A DNA stretch of 64,000 nucleotides from Flagellimonas maritima (GTDB lineage Bacteria; Bacteroidota; Bacteroidia; Flavobacteriales; Flavobacteriaceae). Position numbers and translations under genes: made by a program. The stretch lies in NCBI RefSeq assembly GCF_003269425.1, contig NZ_CP030104.1, positions 3,629,001 to 3,693,000 of the forward strand, given 5' to 3'. The notes below the pieces were generated by a model. The model was not told where the DNA came from. It ran no database searches and was given only the letters and a program-made list of their open reading frames with translations. Of this stretch, positions 10,048 through 19,247 are shown in pieces (the stretch's first letter is position 1; each line of letters opens with the position of its first letter).

Positions 10048-10887
10048 CTAAATCAATTTAAAGGAAATCGTGTCCCTATATCTTTTTTGCGCGAGTATGG
10101 AGATGGATGTATTCGATATTTGTAAAATTCTTGGATATCCGCCAGTAGTTTGCCCATCTTTCATCAAAATTATGATTCTACCTGCAGGGGTAAGCTGAAC
10201 TGTGCCAGGCAAGGTTCCAGAAGTCAACATGGAATGTTTGTGTTTTCCTATCAACTCTTTAATCTGATATGCCATTCTATTGTTCTCTTTGGAAATTGTG
10301 AAGGTTTTTTTGAACAAGCTTGCCAATTGATTTACAGACAGGATAGAGAACTCAGGTCCTTTATAAACTTCAAGGCTTCTTAAATCAAAATTACCTTCAG
10401 TCTTTATCTCTGAAATAGTTGGTTTAAAATCAGGAGTCTCTTTATAAGGAATTTCATCCCAATCTTGAACTGAAGCTTTTTGTGTTACTGGAAAATACTG
10501 GGAACGACTGCCCAAAACCTTCTCTGTTTGAAAACCATCTTTAATTGCAAGGTAACTTCTAAAACCGTTTTTTAATTTTCCGCAAGAAAGTATATCCCCT
10601 TCAGAGACCTTGATTACTCGATAGTTTTCCAAGGTTTTACCATTTAAGGTTGAAGATAGATCTGCACCTGACAAGCAGATGTAGGTAGGGGATTCGAATT
10701 CCAATTCGGGACCGGTCATGGTAATCTCCAAAACCGCCGCATCCAAATCATTATTTAAAAGCATGTTTGCCTTTCTAACCGCTGCATTGTCCATAAATCC
10801 GGACACGGGAACACCGATATTACGGTACCCAAATCGCCCCAGGTCTTGTATACTTGTAAAAAAGCCTGCTTTTAGAACTTTAAGCAT
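10048..10887 (-). CDS. pxpC: 5-oxoprolinase subunit C (KipA/YbgK family, AHS2 domain)
   Basis: 279 residues of the biotin-dependent carboxylase-like AHS2 fold. GFFTSIQDLGRFGYRNIGVPVSG at the N-terminus is the family hallmark. A GTLPGTVQLTPAGRIIILMKDGQTTGGYPRI-type signature lies near the C-terminus (about residues 222-255). With PxpA and PxpB it forms the ATP-dependent 5-oxoprolinase that opens pyroglutamate to glutamate. The start overlaps the pxpB stop by 8 bp, so translation is probably coupled. Confidence 0.92.
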   Translation of the reverse strand: MLKVLKAGFFTSIQDLGRFGYRNIGVPVSGFMDNAAVRKANMLLNNDLDAAVLEITMTGPELEFESPTYICLSGADLSSTLNGKTLENYRVIKVSEGDILSCGKLKNGFRSYLAIKDGFQTEKVLGSRSQYFPVTQKASVQDWDEIPYKETPDFKPTISEIKTEGNFDLRSLEVYKGPEFSILSVNQLASLFKKTFTISKENNRMAYQIKELIGKHKHSMLTSGTLPGTVQLTPAGRIIILMKDGQTTGGYPRILQISNTSISILAQKRYRDTISFKLI

Positions 10888-11614
10888 TCAATTGAACATT
10901 TTCTGGTTTGTATATCCCAACTTCGCCTTCAATTTTATGTAAATCGTATTCAGCTTTGGATATTTTATGAAACATAATCTTATCGCCAACATTGACAAAG
11001 CATGGTTTTTCCAAATTAGGATTGAAAATTGGAATGGGACATCTGCCGATAATATTCCAGCCACCTGGTGAATTCTGTGGATAAATCCCCGTCTGTTTGG
11101 CCGCGAGCCCTACCGATCCTTTGGCCACACGAAGCCTGGGCTCTTTTCTTCTTGGTATTTCCAGAGCTTTTGGCAAACCTCCCAAATACATAAATCCTGG
11201 TAAAAAGCCAATACCATATACCCTATATTCAAATGATGTATGCATCTGAATAATTTCTTCAACTGATAGGCCCAGTCTTCTGGAAGCATCATCAAGGTCT
11301 ATACCGAATGCTTTATCATAGCAGACAGGAATACGCCACAAGTACTCTTTCCTTTTGATTTTTTTTGCTTTTTGCTCCAAATAACAGTCCGCTATCAGTT
11401 TTTTGATTTTGATAAAATCAATCTGTCCTTGGTTATTGACTATGGTCAGCGAATTATATGCTGCCGAAATTTCCCAGTCTTCCATGTTTAGGCGCTGAAA
11501 AGCATCAATAAAATTAAGAATATCTTGTAAAATGTCATCTTCTACCTTAATGGGCCATTCCACTAAGACCGCGCTTTGACCAAATGGTTTGATGCTGATA
11601 GGGTAACTTTTCAC
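10880..11614 (-). CDS. pxpB: 5-oxoprolinase subunit B (KipI/YbgJ family, AHS1 domain)
   Basis: 244 residues with AHS1-domain landmarks: an N-terminal ISIKPFGQSAVLVEWP, the central YGIGFLPGFMYLGGLP, then VAKGSVGLAAKQTGIYPQNSPGGW. B. subtilis KipI was first described as a kinase inhibitor. As part of a pxpABC set, the 5-oxoprolinase role is the safer call. It overlaps pxpA by 4 bp (ATGA). Confidence 0.92.
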   Translation of the reverse strand: MKSYPISIKPFGQSAVLVEWPIKVEDDILQDILNFIDAFQRLNMEDWEISAAYNSLTIVNNQGQIDFIKIKKLIADCYLEQKAKKIKRKEYLWRIPVCYDKAFGIDLDDASRRLGLSVEEIIQMHTSFEYRVYGIGFLPGFMYLGGLPKALEIPRRKEPRLRVAKGSVGLAAKQTGIYPQNSPGGWNIIGRCPIPIFNPNLEKPCFVNVGDKIMFHKISKAEYDLHKIEGEVGIYKPENVQLNA

Positions 11615-12354
11615 TTTTGTAATTGCACCTTTTTAAAAGGTAATTCCTTTGAAAGATACATCAATATTTCCAATGCGGTCTGAGTATCGCTGTGTACGCA
11701 AATAGTATCAGCCATTATCTGAACAATTTTACCATGAATTGTAAATAATCTATGTTCTTTTATAATTGGCAAGATATGTTCAAGAACCTTTTCGGGTTTT
11801 TCTATTAGCGCATTTTTGGATTTTCTTGAAACTAAGCTTAAATCATCATTATAGTTTCTGTCACCAAATGCTTCGTACTTAATTTTTAACCCCTTTTTAA
11901 TGGCAATATTCGCTATTTTAGATCCAAAAGGAACATATAAGAAAACACCGTTATTGTATTCTGATACCGCTTCAAGATAAATTTCTGCAAGAGATTCGTC
12001 TTTTGCGGTTTGATTGTATAATGCCCCATGGGCCTTGATATGGTGCAATGGTACATCTTCATTCCGGATCACTCGGCTGAAAGTATTAAGTTGGTCAACT
12101 ATACTTTGTTTTAGTTCCGACGCTGAAATCTTCATTATTTTACGTCCAAAATTTGGCTTATCAGGATATGAAGGATGTGCACCTACTCTTATTTTATGGA
12201 GTTTTGACAACCTAACGATTTCTGTCATACTTTTTATATCGCCAGCGTGTCCGCCACAAGCAATATTGCACGAACTTATGAAAGGGAAAAGTGCTTCTTC
12301 GTTCCCAATTCCTTCACCAACATCACAGTTGATGTCTATGGTCCAACTTTTCAT
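11611..12354 (-). CDS. pxpA: 5-oxoprolinase subunit A (LamB/YcsF family)
   Basis: 247 residues. DINCDVGEGIGNEEALFPFISSCNIACGGHAGD is the N-terminal signature of the LamB/YcsF family (residues 7-39), and VGAHPSYPDKPNFGR and HHIKAHGALYNQ follow. It supplies one of the three essential subunits of ATP-dependent 5-oxoprolinase. It begins directly after the NRAMP-like gene with no gap. Confidence 0.93.
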   Translation of the reverse strand: MKSWTIDINCDVGEGIGNEEALFPFISSCNIACGGHAGDIKSMTEIVRLSKLHKIRVGAHPSYPDKPNFGRKIMKISASELKQSIVDQLNTFSRVIRNEDVPLHHIKAHGALYNQTAKDESLAEIYLEAVSEYNNGVFLYVPFGSKIANIAIKKGLKIKYEAFGDRNYNDDLSLVSRKSKNALIEKPEKVLEHILPIIKEHRLFTIHGKIVQIMADTICVHSDTQTALEILMYLSKELPFKKVQLQK

Positions 12355-13548
12355 CTATAACGATTCTATAACTTTTAAAATACTCTTTGCTCCCAAGAAA
12401 ATCGAAAAACCTACAATCGTAAATCCCAATACATTTTGAACAATGGTATTTTTATGATTTCCCATGACTGTTTTTTTATTTACGATCCACAGAAGTAATA
12501 TAGCCATTATTGGCAGTAAGATTCCATTGGCAATCTGGGCAAACTGGATTATCTGGATGGGTTTTATATTAAACGATAAAGAAATAATCCCCAACAGTAA
12601 TACCGTGGACCAAACCCATTTAAATTTTTTGTTTTCCATTCCCCCATTCCAGCCAAAACAGCTACCGGCAACAAATGCGGCTGCCAAGGGTGCAGTAATA
12701 GCAGAGGTTATTCCAGCTGCCAGTAGTCCTATTCCCATAAAATAAATTGCTGTTTTTCCAAATAGGGGCTCAAGGCCTTTGGCCATATCCATTACATTGG
12801 TTACCTCTATTATGGGAGCCGCAGAAGCAGTGATTACTATTGCAATGGAAACTATTCCACCAACGGCAATGGAAATGATCGTATCCCATCTTACCTTTTT
12901 TAATTCGCTTTTGGATTTCCATTTTTCCTTTGCCAAGGATGCATGTAAAAAAAGGTTATAGGGCACAACTGTAGTGCCTACAAGTGCAATCACGGTCAAT
13001 AGACTATTTTCAGGTAGTGAAGGAAGAAACATTCCCTTTGCAATCGATATAACTGATGGTTTGGTCATAGCTGCACTTATCAAAAAACAAATTCCCATTA
13101 TGGCCACCAAACCGACAAAGACTTTCTCCAAGGTCTTATAACTACTGAACCATAAAAGAAAAAAGGCCGAACCCCCTATCAAAAAAGGATATAAAAAGGA
13201 TAATTCTTGTCCAAAAATACCCTCTAGGCCCAAGGTAGCCCCTCCAATATTACCCCCTTCATAAGCAGCGTTGCCGACAAGAATTGCACTCAATACTATA
13301 CCTATAATAAAATTCCGGAACCACTTGACCTTCAACTCACGCTTTATTACAGCTACAAGACCGTTTTGGGCAACGACCCCAATCCTACCCGCCATTTCTT
13401 GCAGTACCATAGTGGCCAATATGGACAAAAGTACCGCCCAGATGAGTGTATACCCAAAACGTACTCCTGCAATTGTGCAGATCGTAATTGTGCCTGGTCC
13501 TACAAAGGCAGCTGCTACCAAAACACCCGGGCCTATTTTCTTAAACAT
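12355..13548 (-). CDS. NRAMP-fold transporter with substituted metal-binding motifs (possible oxoproline permease)
   Basis: 397 residues with about 11 hydrophobic segments, related to the NRAMP (MntH) family. The TM1 motif DPGN, which supplies metal ligands in true Mn/Fe transporters, reads GPGT at residues 17-20. The TM6 motif MPHN reads VPYN (195-198). So the Asp, Asn and Met ligands are absent. The gene abuts pxpA without a gap and is the first gene of a pxp operon. B. subtilis has a comparable arrangement, with the NRAMP homologue ycsG beside ycsF-kipI-kipA. I infer that it imports 5-oxoproline or a related organic acid, not a divalent metal. That is inference from motif loss and context. 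Confidence 0.75.
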   Translation of the reverse strand: MFKKIGPGVLVAAAFVGPGTITICTIAGVRFGYTLIWAVLLSILATMVLQEMAGRIGVVAQNGLVAVIKRELKVKWFRNFIIGIVLSAILVGNAAYEGGNIGGATLGLEGIFGQELSFLYPFLIGGSAFFLLWFSSYKTLEKVFVGLVAIMGICFLISAAMTKPSVISIAKGMFLPSLPENSLLTVIALVGTTVVPYNLFLHASLAKEKWKSKSELKKVRWDTIISIAVGGIVSIAIVITASAAPIIEVTNVMDMAKGLEPLFGKTAIYFMGIGLLAAGITSAITAPLAAAFVAGSCFGWNGGMENKKFKWVWSTVLLLGIISLSFNIKPIQIIQFAQIANGILLPIMAILLLWIVNKKTVMGNHKNTIVQNVLGFTIVGFSIFLGAKSILKVIESL

Positions 13549-13601
13549 ACTTGGTGATAATTCTTGGTATCCGAAGTTAAGAGGTTTTATCCTGAACCAT
13601 G

Positions 13602-13637
13602 CATTTCATCCAAAAAAGTGTATTTCGTCTAAAAGTG
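13602..13637. repeat. two direct repeats, candidate regulator-binding site
   Basis: CATTTCATCCAAAA (13602-13615) and TATTTCGTCTAAAA (13621-13634) match at 11 of 14 positions with a 19-bp period, and both are followed by (A)AGTG. They sit between the divergent NRAMP-like gene and the gene at 13733. Half-sites of this size repeated at about two helical turns are typical of LytTR-type regulators, but no such gene is nearby. Confidence 0.35.
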
Positions 13638-13732
13638 GTATGTTATACATCGAAATTTTATACGAATTCGAAAATGGAAAAGTTATAATAGTCCCAAATC
13701 TTGTAAAAGAAAGTAAAACTTAACCTAAACAA

Positions 13733-14176
13733 ATGACATGCAAAGATTGTGATAAAAACATCGGGTACGTACAGCACAAAGAATCAATGGATTCCTTGGG
13801 CGTAGAGCTTTGCGAAAGACATACCCGACTTATCAAGAAAATAATTCTCAATAATAACACACCTTTAGAAGCCATTCAATTGTTCTATGCCCTAAAAGAA
13901 GCAGGTGCAAATCCAATGCTTGAATGGTGGGATGGAAAGAAATCAGTTGATGTCGCAATTTCCAGGGTCAAGCTCAATATAAATATTGACAGAGATTATA
14001 AAATGATTACCCACGAACAGGCAATCAAAGACCTGGAAGAGGCAATGCATTCCTTCAAGGATGGCTTTACCACCATTAAGATACCCCACTTGGCCGTAAA
14101 GTACTATATAGAAGAAACTGTGCAAAATATTCTGGGTATTATTTCTGGGTTAAAGGCGAATATTAAGGTCGTCTAA
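13733..14176 (+). CDS. uncharacterised protein with N-terminal Cys motif and DUF559-like C-terminal domain
   Basis: 147 residues. The N-terminus carries CKDC (residues 3-6) and a later CERH (about 27-30), a plausible zinc-ribbon. The C-terminal half (KSVDVAISRVKLNINID, then HEQAIKDLEEAMHSFKDGFTTIKIP) resembles the DUF559/Vsr-like nuclease core that in relatives reads LNIEIDG.QH. Here the Glu of that motif is Asn, so nuclease activity is doubtful. It is monocistronic and divergent from the pxp operon. The domain call is by eye and tentative. Confidence 0.55.
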   Translation: MTCKDCDKNIGYVQHKESMDSLGVELCERHTRLIKKIILNNNTPLEAIQLFYALKEAGANPMLEWWDGKKSVDVAISRVKLNINIDRDYKMITHEQAIKDLEEAMHSFKDGFTTIKIPHLAVKYYIEETVQNILGIISGLKANIKVV

Positions 14177-14428
14177 TCCGAGATTCAAAAGTACTGCCCT
14201 TTATAAATCAATGAGGAACTTTATGTGATTTTCCCTTTTTGCAGGATAGACTATGTAGAACACTTTTTTTTTAACAGCGACTCGATAATTATTTATGTAA
14301 CCGACAACCGGGATTTTTAATGCTATGAGGTCTGTTTTTATAATTTAGGTCTTTTCCTCGTGAATACTTTATAGGCCTGCCTTGTGATTGTTTACTTTTT
14401 CGTAACTTTTGAAAGTAAATCATCAACC

Positions 14429-15541
14429 ATGAAAAATATAGATAGAAGACATTGGCTAAAAACCGTGGGATTATCCAGCGGTTTTGCTTTTTTGGGAGGA
14501 ATTGATGCCATTGCGGGCAACCTTGAGGCCAGACCATTCAAACTTGATGGTATTGTCAAACTCAATTCCAATGAAAACCCTTTCGGCCCTTCAGAAAAAG
14601 TTAGGGCAGCTATTACCCAATCGTTTGATATTGCCTGTAGATATCCCTCCATAGTTTTTTCAGAATTGGTCGAGATGATTGCAGAAAAGGAAGGTGTTAC
14701 CAAAAATCATATCGTCGTAACGGGCGGCTCAACGGAAGGGCTAAAAGCTACAGGGCTTGCTTATAGTCTAGGTGGAAAAGAGATTATTGCCGCAGACCCC
14801 ACTTTTCAGGCGTTAATGCGCTATGCTGAAAATTTTGGGGCACATGTTCATCGTGTGCCCGTGGATAGTGGTATGGGACATGATTTGGATGCCATGGCCA
14901 AAAGGGTGACCAATAGGACAGGGCTTATTTTTATCTGCAACCCCAATAATCCTACGGGTACTTTGTTGGATAAATCCAAATTAATGGATTTTTGTACTTC
15001 TTTTGACAATAAGTCCATGATTTTTAGTGATGAAGCGTACTACGATTTCATAACGGAACCTGACTATCCGTCTATGGTCGAGTTGGTCAAGAAAGAACGG
15101 AACATCATTGTTTCCAAAACTTTTTCAAAAGTTTACGGAATGGCAGGACTCCGAATAGGTTATCTCGTTGCCAGACCGGATATCGCTTCCCGTTTGCGGA
15201 AAAGTATCATGGCCAACACCAATGTATTGGCTATAGAAGCTGCAAAAACGGCTTTAAAAGATGATGATTTCTATAAGTTCAGTGTTCTAAAAAATAAGCA
15301 GGCCAAAGATTATTTATATAATAGTCTCACCAAAATGGGCTTGGAGTATATCCCCTCGCATACCAACTTTGTATTCTTCAAGACAGGTCGTGATATTACC
15401 GAAGTCAACGCTGCCATGAAAAAGGAGGGTGTACTTATAGGAAGGCCCTTCCCCCCTATGTACGAGTGGGCACGAATTAGTACGGGCACCATGCAAGAAA
15501 TGGAGGCTTTTGTGCAGGCTTTGGGTAGGGTGATGGTTTAG
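14429..15541 (+). CDS. Tat-exported PLP-dependent aminotransferase (histidinol-phosphate aminotransferase-like)
   Basis: I start at the ATG at 14429. The protein then begins MKNIDRRHWLKTVGLSSGFA, a twin-arginine signal peptide (RR at 6-7, hydrophobic core, likely cleavage after DAIAG). An upstream in-frame GTG/ATT-like start at 14384 would bury the signal. The mature part is a class I/II aminotransferase: KLNSNENPFGPS, the Asn/Pro motif CNPNNPTGT, the PLP Lys in SKTFSKVYGMAGLRIGY, and the Arg in WARISTGT. This combination is typical of HisC-like enzymes, but the exported location argues against histidine synthesis. Substrate unknown. The gene stands alone; its stop overlaps the converging phage-like gene at 15538. 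Confidence 0.82.
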   Translation: MKNIDRRHWLKTVGLSSGFAFLGGIDAIAGNLEARPFKLDGIVKLNSNENPFGPSEKVRAAITQSFDIACRYPSIVFSELVEMIAEKEGVTKNHIVVTGGSTEGLKATGLAYSLGGKEIIAADPTFQALMRYAENFGAHVHRVPVDSGMGHDLDAMAKRVTNRTGLIFICNPNNPTGTLLDKSKLMDFCTSFDNKSMIFSDEAYYDFITEPDYPSMVELVKKERNIIVSKTFSKVYGMAGLRIGYLVARPDIASRLRKSIMANTNVLAIEAAKTALKDDDFYKFSVLKNKQAKDYLYNSLTKMGLEYIPSHTNFVFFKTGRDITEVNAAMKKEGVLIGRPFPPMYEWARISTGTMQEMEAFVQALGRVMV

Positions 15542-16308
15542 CTTATTGAATCATAAAGATTAGAATGGTTAAAGGAAGAACCTATTAATATCATACCTAT
15601 TTCCATATCTCCTCGAACACCCCCAACTCTAAAAACTTCAAAATCAGTATCGGGAATTTGATCTGGATTTTTTCCAACTGTTGCTGCTTCAATATTAACT
15701 CCATTTAGTGTTCCTCTGAAAGTTCCCGTCAAAAGTGTTATACCGATAAAACCTATTTGATTGAGATTTATAATTTCTCTAGAGCCTGACCCATTAGAAT
15801 TAATATATTGAAATGTAGCTTGTGTTCTCAATTGTACACACCTACCCGTAATCCCAAAATTAGCTCTTAAACATTCCTCATTTGAAATAAAAGAGGTTAC
15901 AATTTCAAGCATTATTCCTGAGTTATTCAAAGCATAGTTACCCCCATCGTCAGTTGGGTTGTAGCCCAATACTAAACTATTTATTCCATCTCCTTTCACA
16001 CCAGTAGTTGTCCAAACTAACCCTCCTGTTCCATTCTCAATAAATTTAACACCTGTTGGATTTACCCAATTTATACTCTTAAAACCTATATCTCCAGAAC
16101 CTTTAAAATATCCAATTATATCTTTATTGAACCATTCTCCATTCTGTTTAAGATTTGTAACGATTTTATTTTGTTTAGCTTGGTCTGTAGCAATTGGCAA
16201 AGTGTAGCCTTGCAAGATGGCTTCGTCCAAAATAGCTTGGTACTCCGGTTCTTTTATAGCATCAAATATTGCCTTTCTTCTAGATTCTAATAATTCATAA
16301 TATCCCAT
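15538..16308 (-). CDS. phage tail-fibre-associated protein (uncharacterised)
   Basis: 256 residues, no signal peptide. The N-terminal helical part (EAILQGYTLPIATDQAKQNK, then IVTNLKQNGEWFNK) followed by a beta-rich, Gly/Asn-rich domain resembles structural proteins of Bacteroidota phages. Its ATG overlaps the stop of the 979-residue gene as TAATG, so the two are coupled. Its own stop overlaps the stop of the converging aminotransferase. Codon and base usage are more AT-rich than the flanks, which suggests transfer. A chaperone or second receptor-binding role is possible. Confidence 0.6.
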   Translation of the reverse strand: MGYYELLESRRKAIFDAIKEPEYQAILDEAILQGYTLPIATDQAKQNKIVTNLKQNGEWFNKDIIGYFKGSGDIGFKSINWVNPTGVKFIENGTGGLVWTTTGVKGDGINSLVLGYNPTDDGGNYALNNSGIMLEIVTSFISNEECLRANFGITGRCVQLRTQATFQYINSNGSGSREIINLNQIGFIGITLLTGTFRGTLNGVNIEAATVGKNPDQIPDTDFEVFRVGGVRGDMEIGMILIGSSFNHSNLYDSIS

Positions 16309-19247
16309 TAGTAAGGCATAAAATAATATTCACTTCTATTCCCGTTGCTTCTTATAACTAAGTACATATCTATTGAAGGATTGAATGCAGCCCCATCAAT
16401 TAGTGTGGCCCCAGTTACGATAGGTTGACTTACTGAATTAATTCTAATTTTTGCCCAGCCCCCAATATCACTTTGAGAAATAGTATATGATGTTGAACTA
16501 TTGGCTGATAAAGCGTTTCCAATATATCCTGCATATAATACAGGTATTGCTGTTCCAGTACCAGTTTGCAAAGTTGTAAAAAGAGAAAGTGTGGACAGAG
16601 TAACTTGGTTTGCATCAAAATCTATAGGATTAGAGATAGTTATATCGTTTAGTTTTGTTTTATCCAATGGTGAAAGAAGACCTGCATTTGTTTCATCAGC
16701 AATGGGAATTGTTGTATTAGTCCCTGAACTACTTTCTATCGCTACACCTGTTGGGCTAGTAGTATTTGATAAGTTTGTGGTTCCCGAACCTCCACCATAA
16801 TCGACGATATTGTTACCCGTTCCTGAAATCGTTTGAGCGTTCGTTCCTGTTTCAATATCTATATTATTAAATATAAAACTATTGATTAAAGTCCCATCAA
16901 TCAAATTAACACTAGGTCCTTTAACAACTAGCCTATTATCAAATAATTTGTAATTCTCATGACTTCCCGAGCCATCAAACAACATTGCGCTAGTTCCTAA
17001 TGGTTGATAAAACCTATTACTTCCTATAAAATTATTCTCTGATAAAGTTCTACTTTCAAAATCAAAAGCTGCATTAGTATCAGAACTACGAATATCATTT
17101 TCGAACATTTGGAGATTGACCATTCCCCCTCCAGTTCCACCAATTTGTAAACCTTCTTTAAAATCATTATGGTTAATAATCAAATCTGAACTAGAGTTAT
17201 TAAAAACTACTCTATTATAAAATACATTATTGAATAAAACAATACTACTTACAAGTCTGAAATAAGGGAATGTACCACCAGTAGACTCAATAAAATTATC
17301 AGATAATTCTAAATCTAATCTATCTCTATGAAATCCTGTTTGGATACTTGAGTTAAGGTTATTTAATTGAATAGCCTGCTCTGGTACTTTAATTGTATTA
17401 CCTTTTATTTCTAGATTTTCTACATTAATGGAAAGCATTTCAATACCAATACCAATATTATATTCAGTATATGTTTCGATATGATTGAAATTCAATTTGG
17501 CATTCATTAAAGCACCAGTTGCTTTTATTGCTATACCAAGATTATAAAACTTATTACCTTCTAGTGTTAATCCCCAACCTTCTATTCTAGCTCCAATAAA
17601 GTTTTCGGTACCATCACCATAAATAATATTATTAGAAAAGTTAGCGTTATCATTTAATCTAACAGTAGTGCTAAATGTATCTGAACGTACATCTTGCCTA
17701 AATGCAATTTGAGATGCATCATTCCCTAATCTAGCATCAAAAATATTATTATAAAACCTTACATTTTCTGATAGCGGAGCTACAAATGTGCTATTAGATG
17801 TATTTCCATGAGCACTCAGTCCTAATGTATTAAACGCTTCTATACCTCCAAGTCTAGCATCTATTATAGTACAGTTTCTAATTGTACAATTCCTACTAAA
17901 ATTACCATTTGAGATTACCCCTGTGGTTTGATCTCTTTGTCTAAAAGCTTCAAAGTTAAATGCAGTAGCTGGCGAAGTACCTAAATTAATACCATCATGT
18001 TGCCCAGCATTTAAATTAGTAATATTGTGTATATCTATATTTTCTCCTGAGAGGATAGATACATTTATTCTCCGACAATTATCTACAGTAACATTCTTAA
18101 TTTCACCATTTCTAGCTTGTGTACCTCCTACACCTAAAACAAAACCTGATGCGGTTACGATTATGCCGTCGCCATGCATGTCCCTAACAATACCTCCCCG
18201 ACCATTAATTACAAAACCTTCAGCACCAACAGCGTAAATGCCAAATTCTCCTGAATGGTCACTTAAACCTCCAAAAAAATCAATCCCTGAGGTATCTCCA
18301 TTACTCTCGTTCCAATCAAACTGTACACCAGTTTGACCATTGTCAATTGAAAAAATAGTATTTGACACATAGTTGAAAGTCGGTTCTAGCTGGGCCGTAT
18401 AACCAACAACATTATTATTGAAATGATTAACTATATCCTGCGCAATCTGTGCTTCATCTGTAGCATCTGTAATTGTAACAGTAGTAAGAGTAGGGTTTTC
18501 TGCTAGTTCATAGGCAATTTCTATCTGTGTAGTACCGGGGTCTGGTAAATTAGTTATATGCTTGAAAATTTTATATCTATGCGTTAATCTAGTACCATAG
18601 AAATTTCCTCCAATTATAGACGAACCCTTAGTCTGATTTATAGAAAACAAATGTTTTCCGTAAGAAAAATCAGGGTATAATCTATAATGTACATTGCTTG
18701 TGTTATTCCTCAGCGTGAAGCCCGACGGTATTTCAATAGATCTCTCGCTAAGAACAATGTTATTTTGCTCTATAGGTTTCAACGGATCTGCTGTATAAAA
18801 ATATACGTCCAAATCATCGACTACCATTTCATTGCCTCCCAATCTATGACCATCTTCTATCGACTTCTTAAATCTTTCTTTATTTGTATTTGCTATATCT
18901 CTACCTATAACATGATTCCACGCAGGAGATAAAATATTCTCATCAATCCCCCATTTATCCTTTATAAAAAAATATAAAGGTGAAGTTAATTTTCCTTCGG
19001 TAGCAGCACCCCAATTCAATTCATAATTTAAAATAGATGAATCCACCGAGCTATTACCTTCTAAAGTTATGGTGCCATTAGTTAAACCCCCACCCATATC
19101 TTTTAGGTATACACTAGTAGGTAGAGTTACCGAAGCGCCAGTTAAATTTATTGGTGATTGTATTTCCCAGATTTTATTAGCATTCGCTGGATCTGGAGAC
19201 GTAAAGTCCGATGCCGAAGTTGGAATGAAAATATTGGGTCCTGCCAT
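16308..19247 (-). CDS. phage tailspike/tail-fibre-like protein with parallel beta-helix
   Basis: 979 residues, no signal peptide. A long middle region (about 350-800) shows the Asn-rich, short-turn periodicity of right-handed parallel beta-helices, with repeated N-x-I/F-x motifs such as NCTIRNCTIIDARLGG and YNNIFDARLG. Near residue 865, ADETNAGLLSPLDKTKL is the linker seen in many phage tail-fibre proteins. The C-terminal 100 residues are a small beta domain. It is probably a receptor-binding protein, perhaps with glycan-depolymerising activity. No capsid, portal, terminase or integrase genes are near. The 236-bp gap upstream is very AT-rich, with only a weak -7-like box (TATTTTTG at 19472-19465). 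Confidence 0.7.
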   Translation of the reverse strand: MAGPNIFIPTSASDFTSPDPANANKIWEIQSPINLTGASVTLPTSVYLKDMGGGLTNGTITLEGNSSVDSSILNYELNWGAATEGKLTSPLYFFIKDKWGIDENILSPAWNHVIGRDIANTNKERFKKSIEDGHRLGGNEMVVDDLDVYFYTADPLKPIEQNNIVLSERSIEIPSGFTLRNNTSNVHYRLYPDFSYGKHLFSINQTKGSSIIGGNFYGTRLTHRYKIFKHITNLPDPGTTQIEIAYELAENPTLTTVTITDATDEAQIAQDIVNHFNNNVVGYTAQLEPTFNYVSNTIFSIDNGQTGVQFDWNESNGDTSGIDFFGGLSDHSGEFGIYAVGAEGFVINGRGGIVRDMHGDGIIVTASGFVLGVGGTQARNGEIKNVTVDNCRRINVSILSGENIDIHNITNLNAGQHDGINLGTSPATAFNFEAFRQRDQTTGVISNGNFSRNCTIRNCTIIDARLGGIEAFNTLGLSAHGNTSNSTFVAPLSENVRFYNNIFDARLGNDASQIAFRQDVRSDTFSTTVRLNDNANFSNNIIYGDGTENFIGARIEGWGLTLEGNKFYNLGIAIKATGALMNAKLNFNHIETYTEYNIGIGIEMLSINVENLEIKGNTIKVPEQAIQLNNLNSSIQTGFHRDRLDLELSDNFIESTGGTFPYFRLVSSIVLFNNVFYNRVVFNNSSSDLIINHNDFKEGLQIGGTGGGMVNLQMFENDIRSSDTNAAFDFESRTLSENNFIGSNRFYQPLGTSAMLFDGSGSHENYKLFDNRLVVKGPSVNLIDGTLINSFIFNNIDIETGTNAQTISGTGNNIVDYGGGSGTTNLSNTTSPTGVAIESSSGTNTTIPIADETNAGLLSPLDKTKLNDITISNPIDFDANQVTLSTLSLFTTLQTGTGTAIPVLYAGYIGNALSANSSTSYTISQSDIGGWAKIRINSVSQPIVTGATLIDGAAFNPSIDMYLVIRSNGNRSEYYFMPY

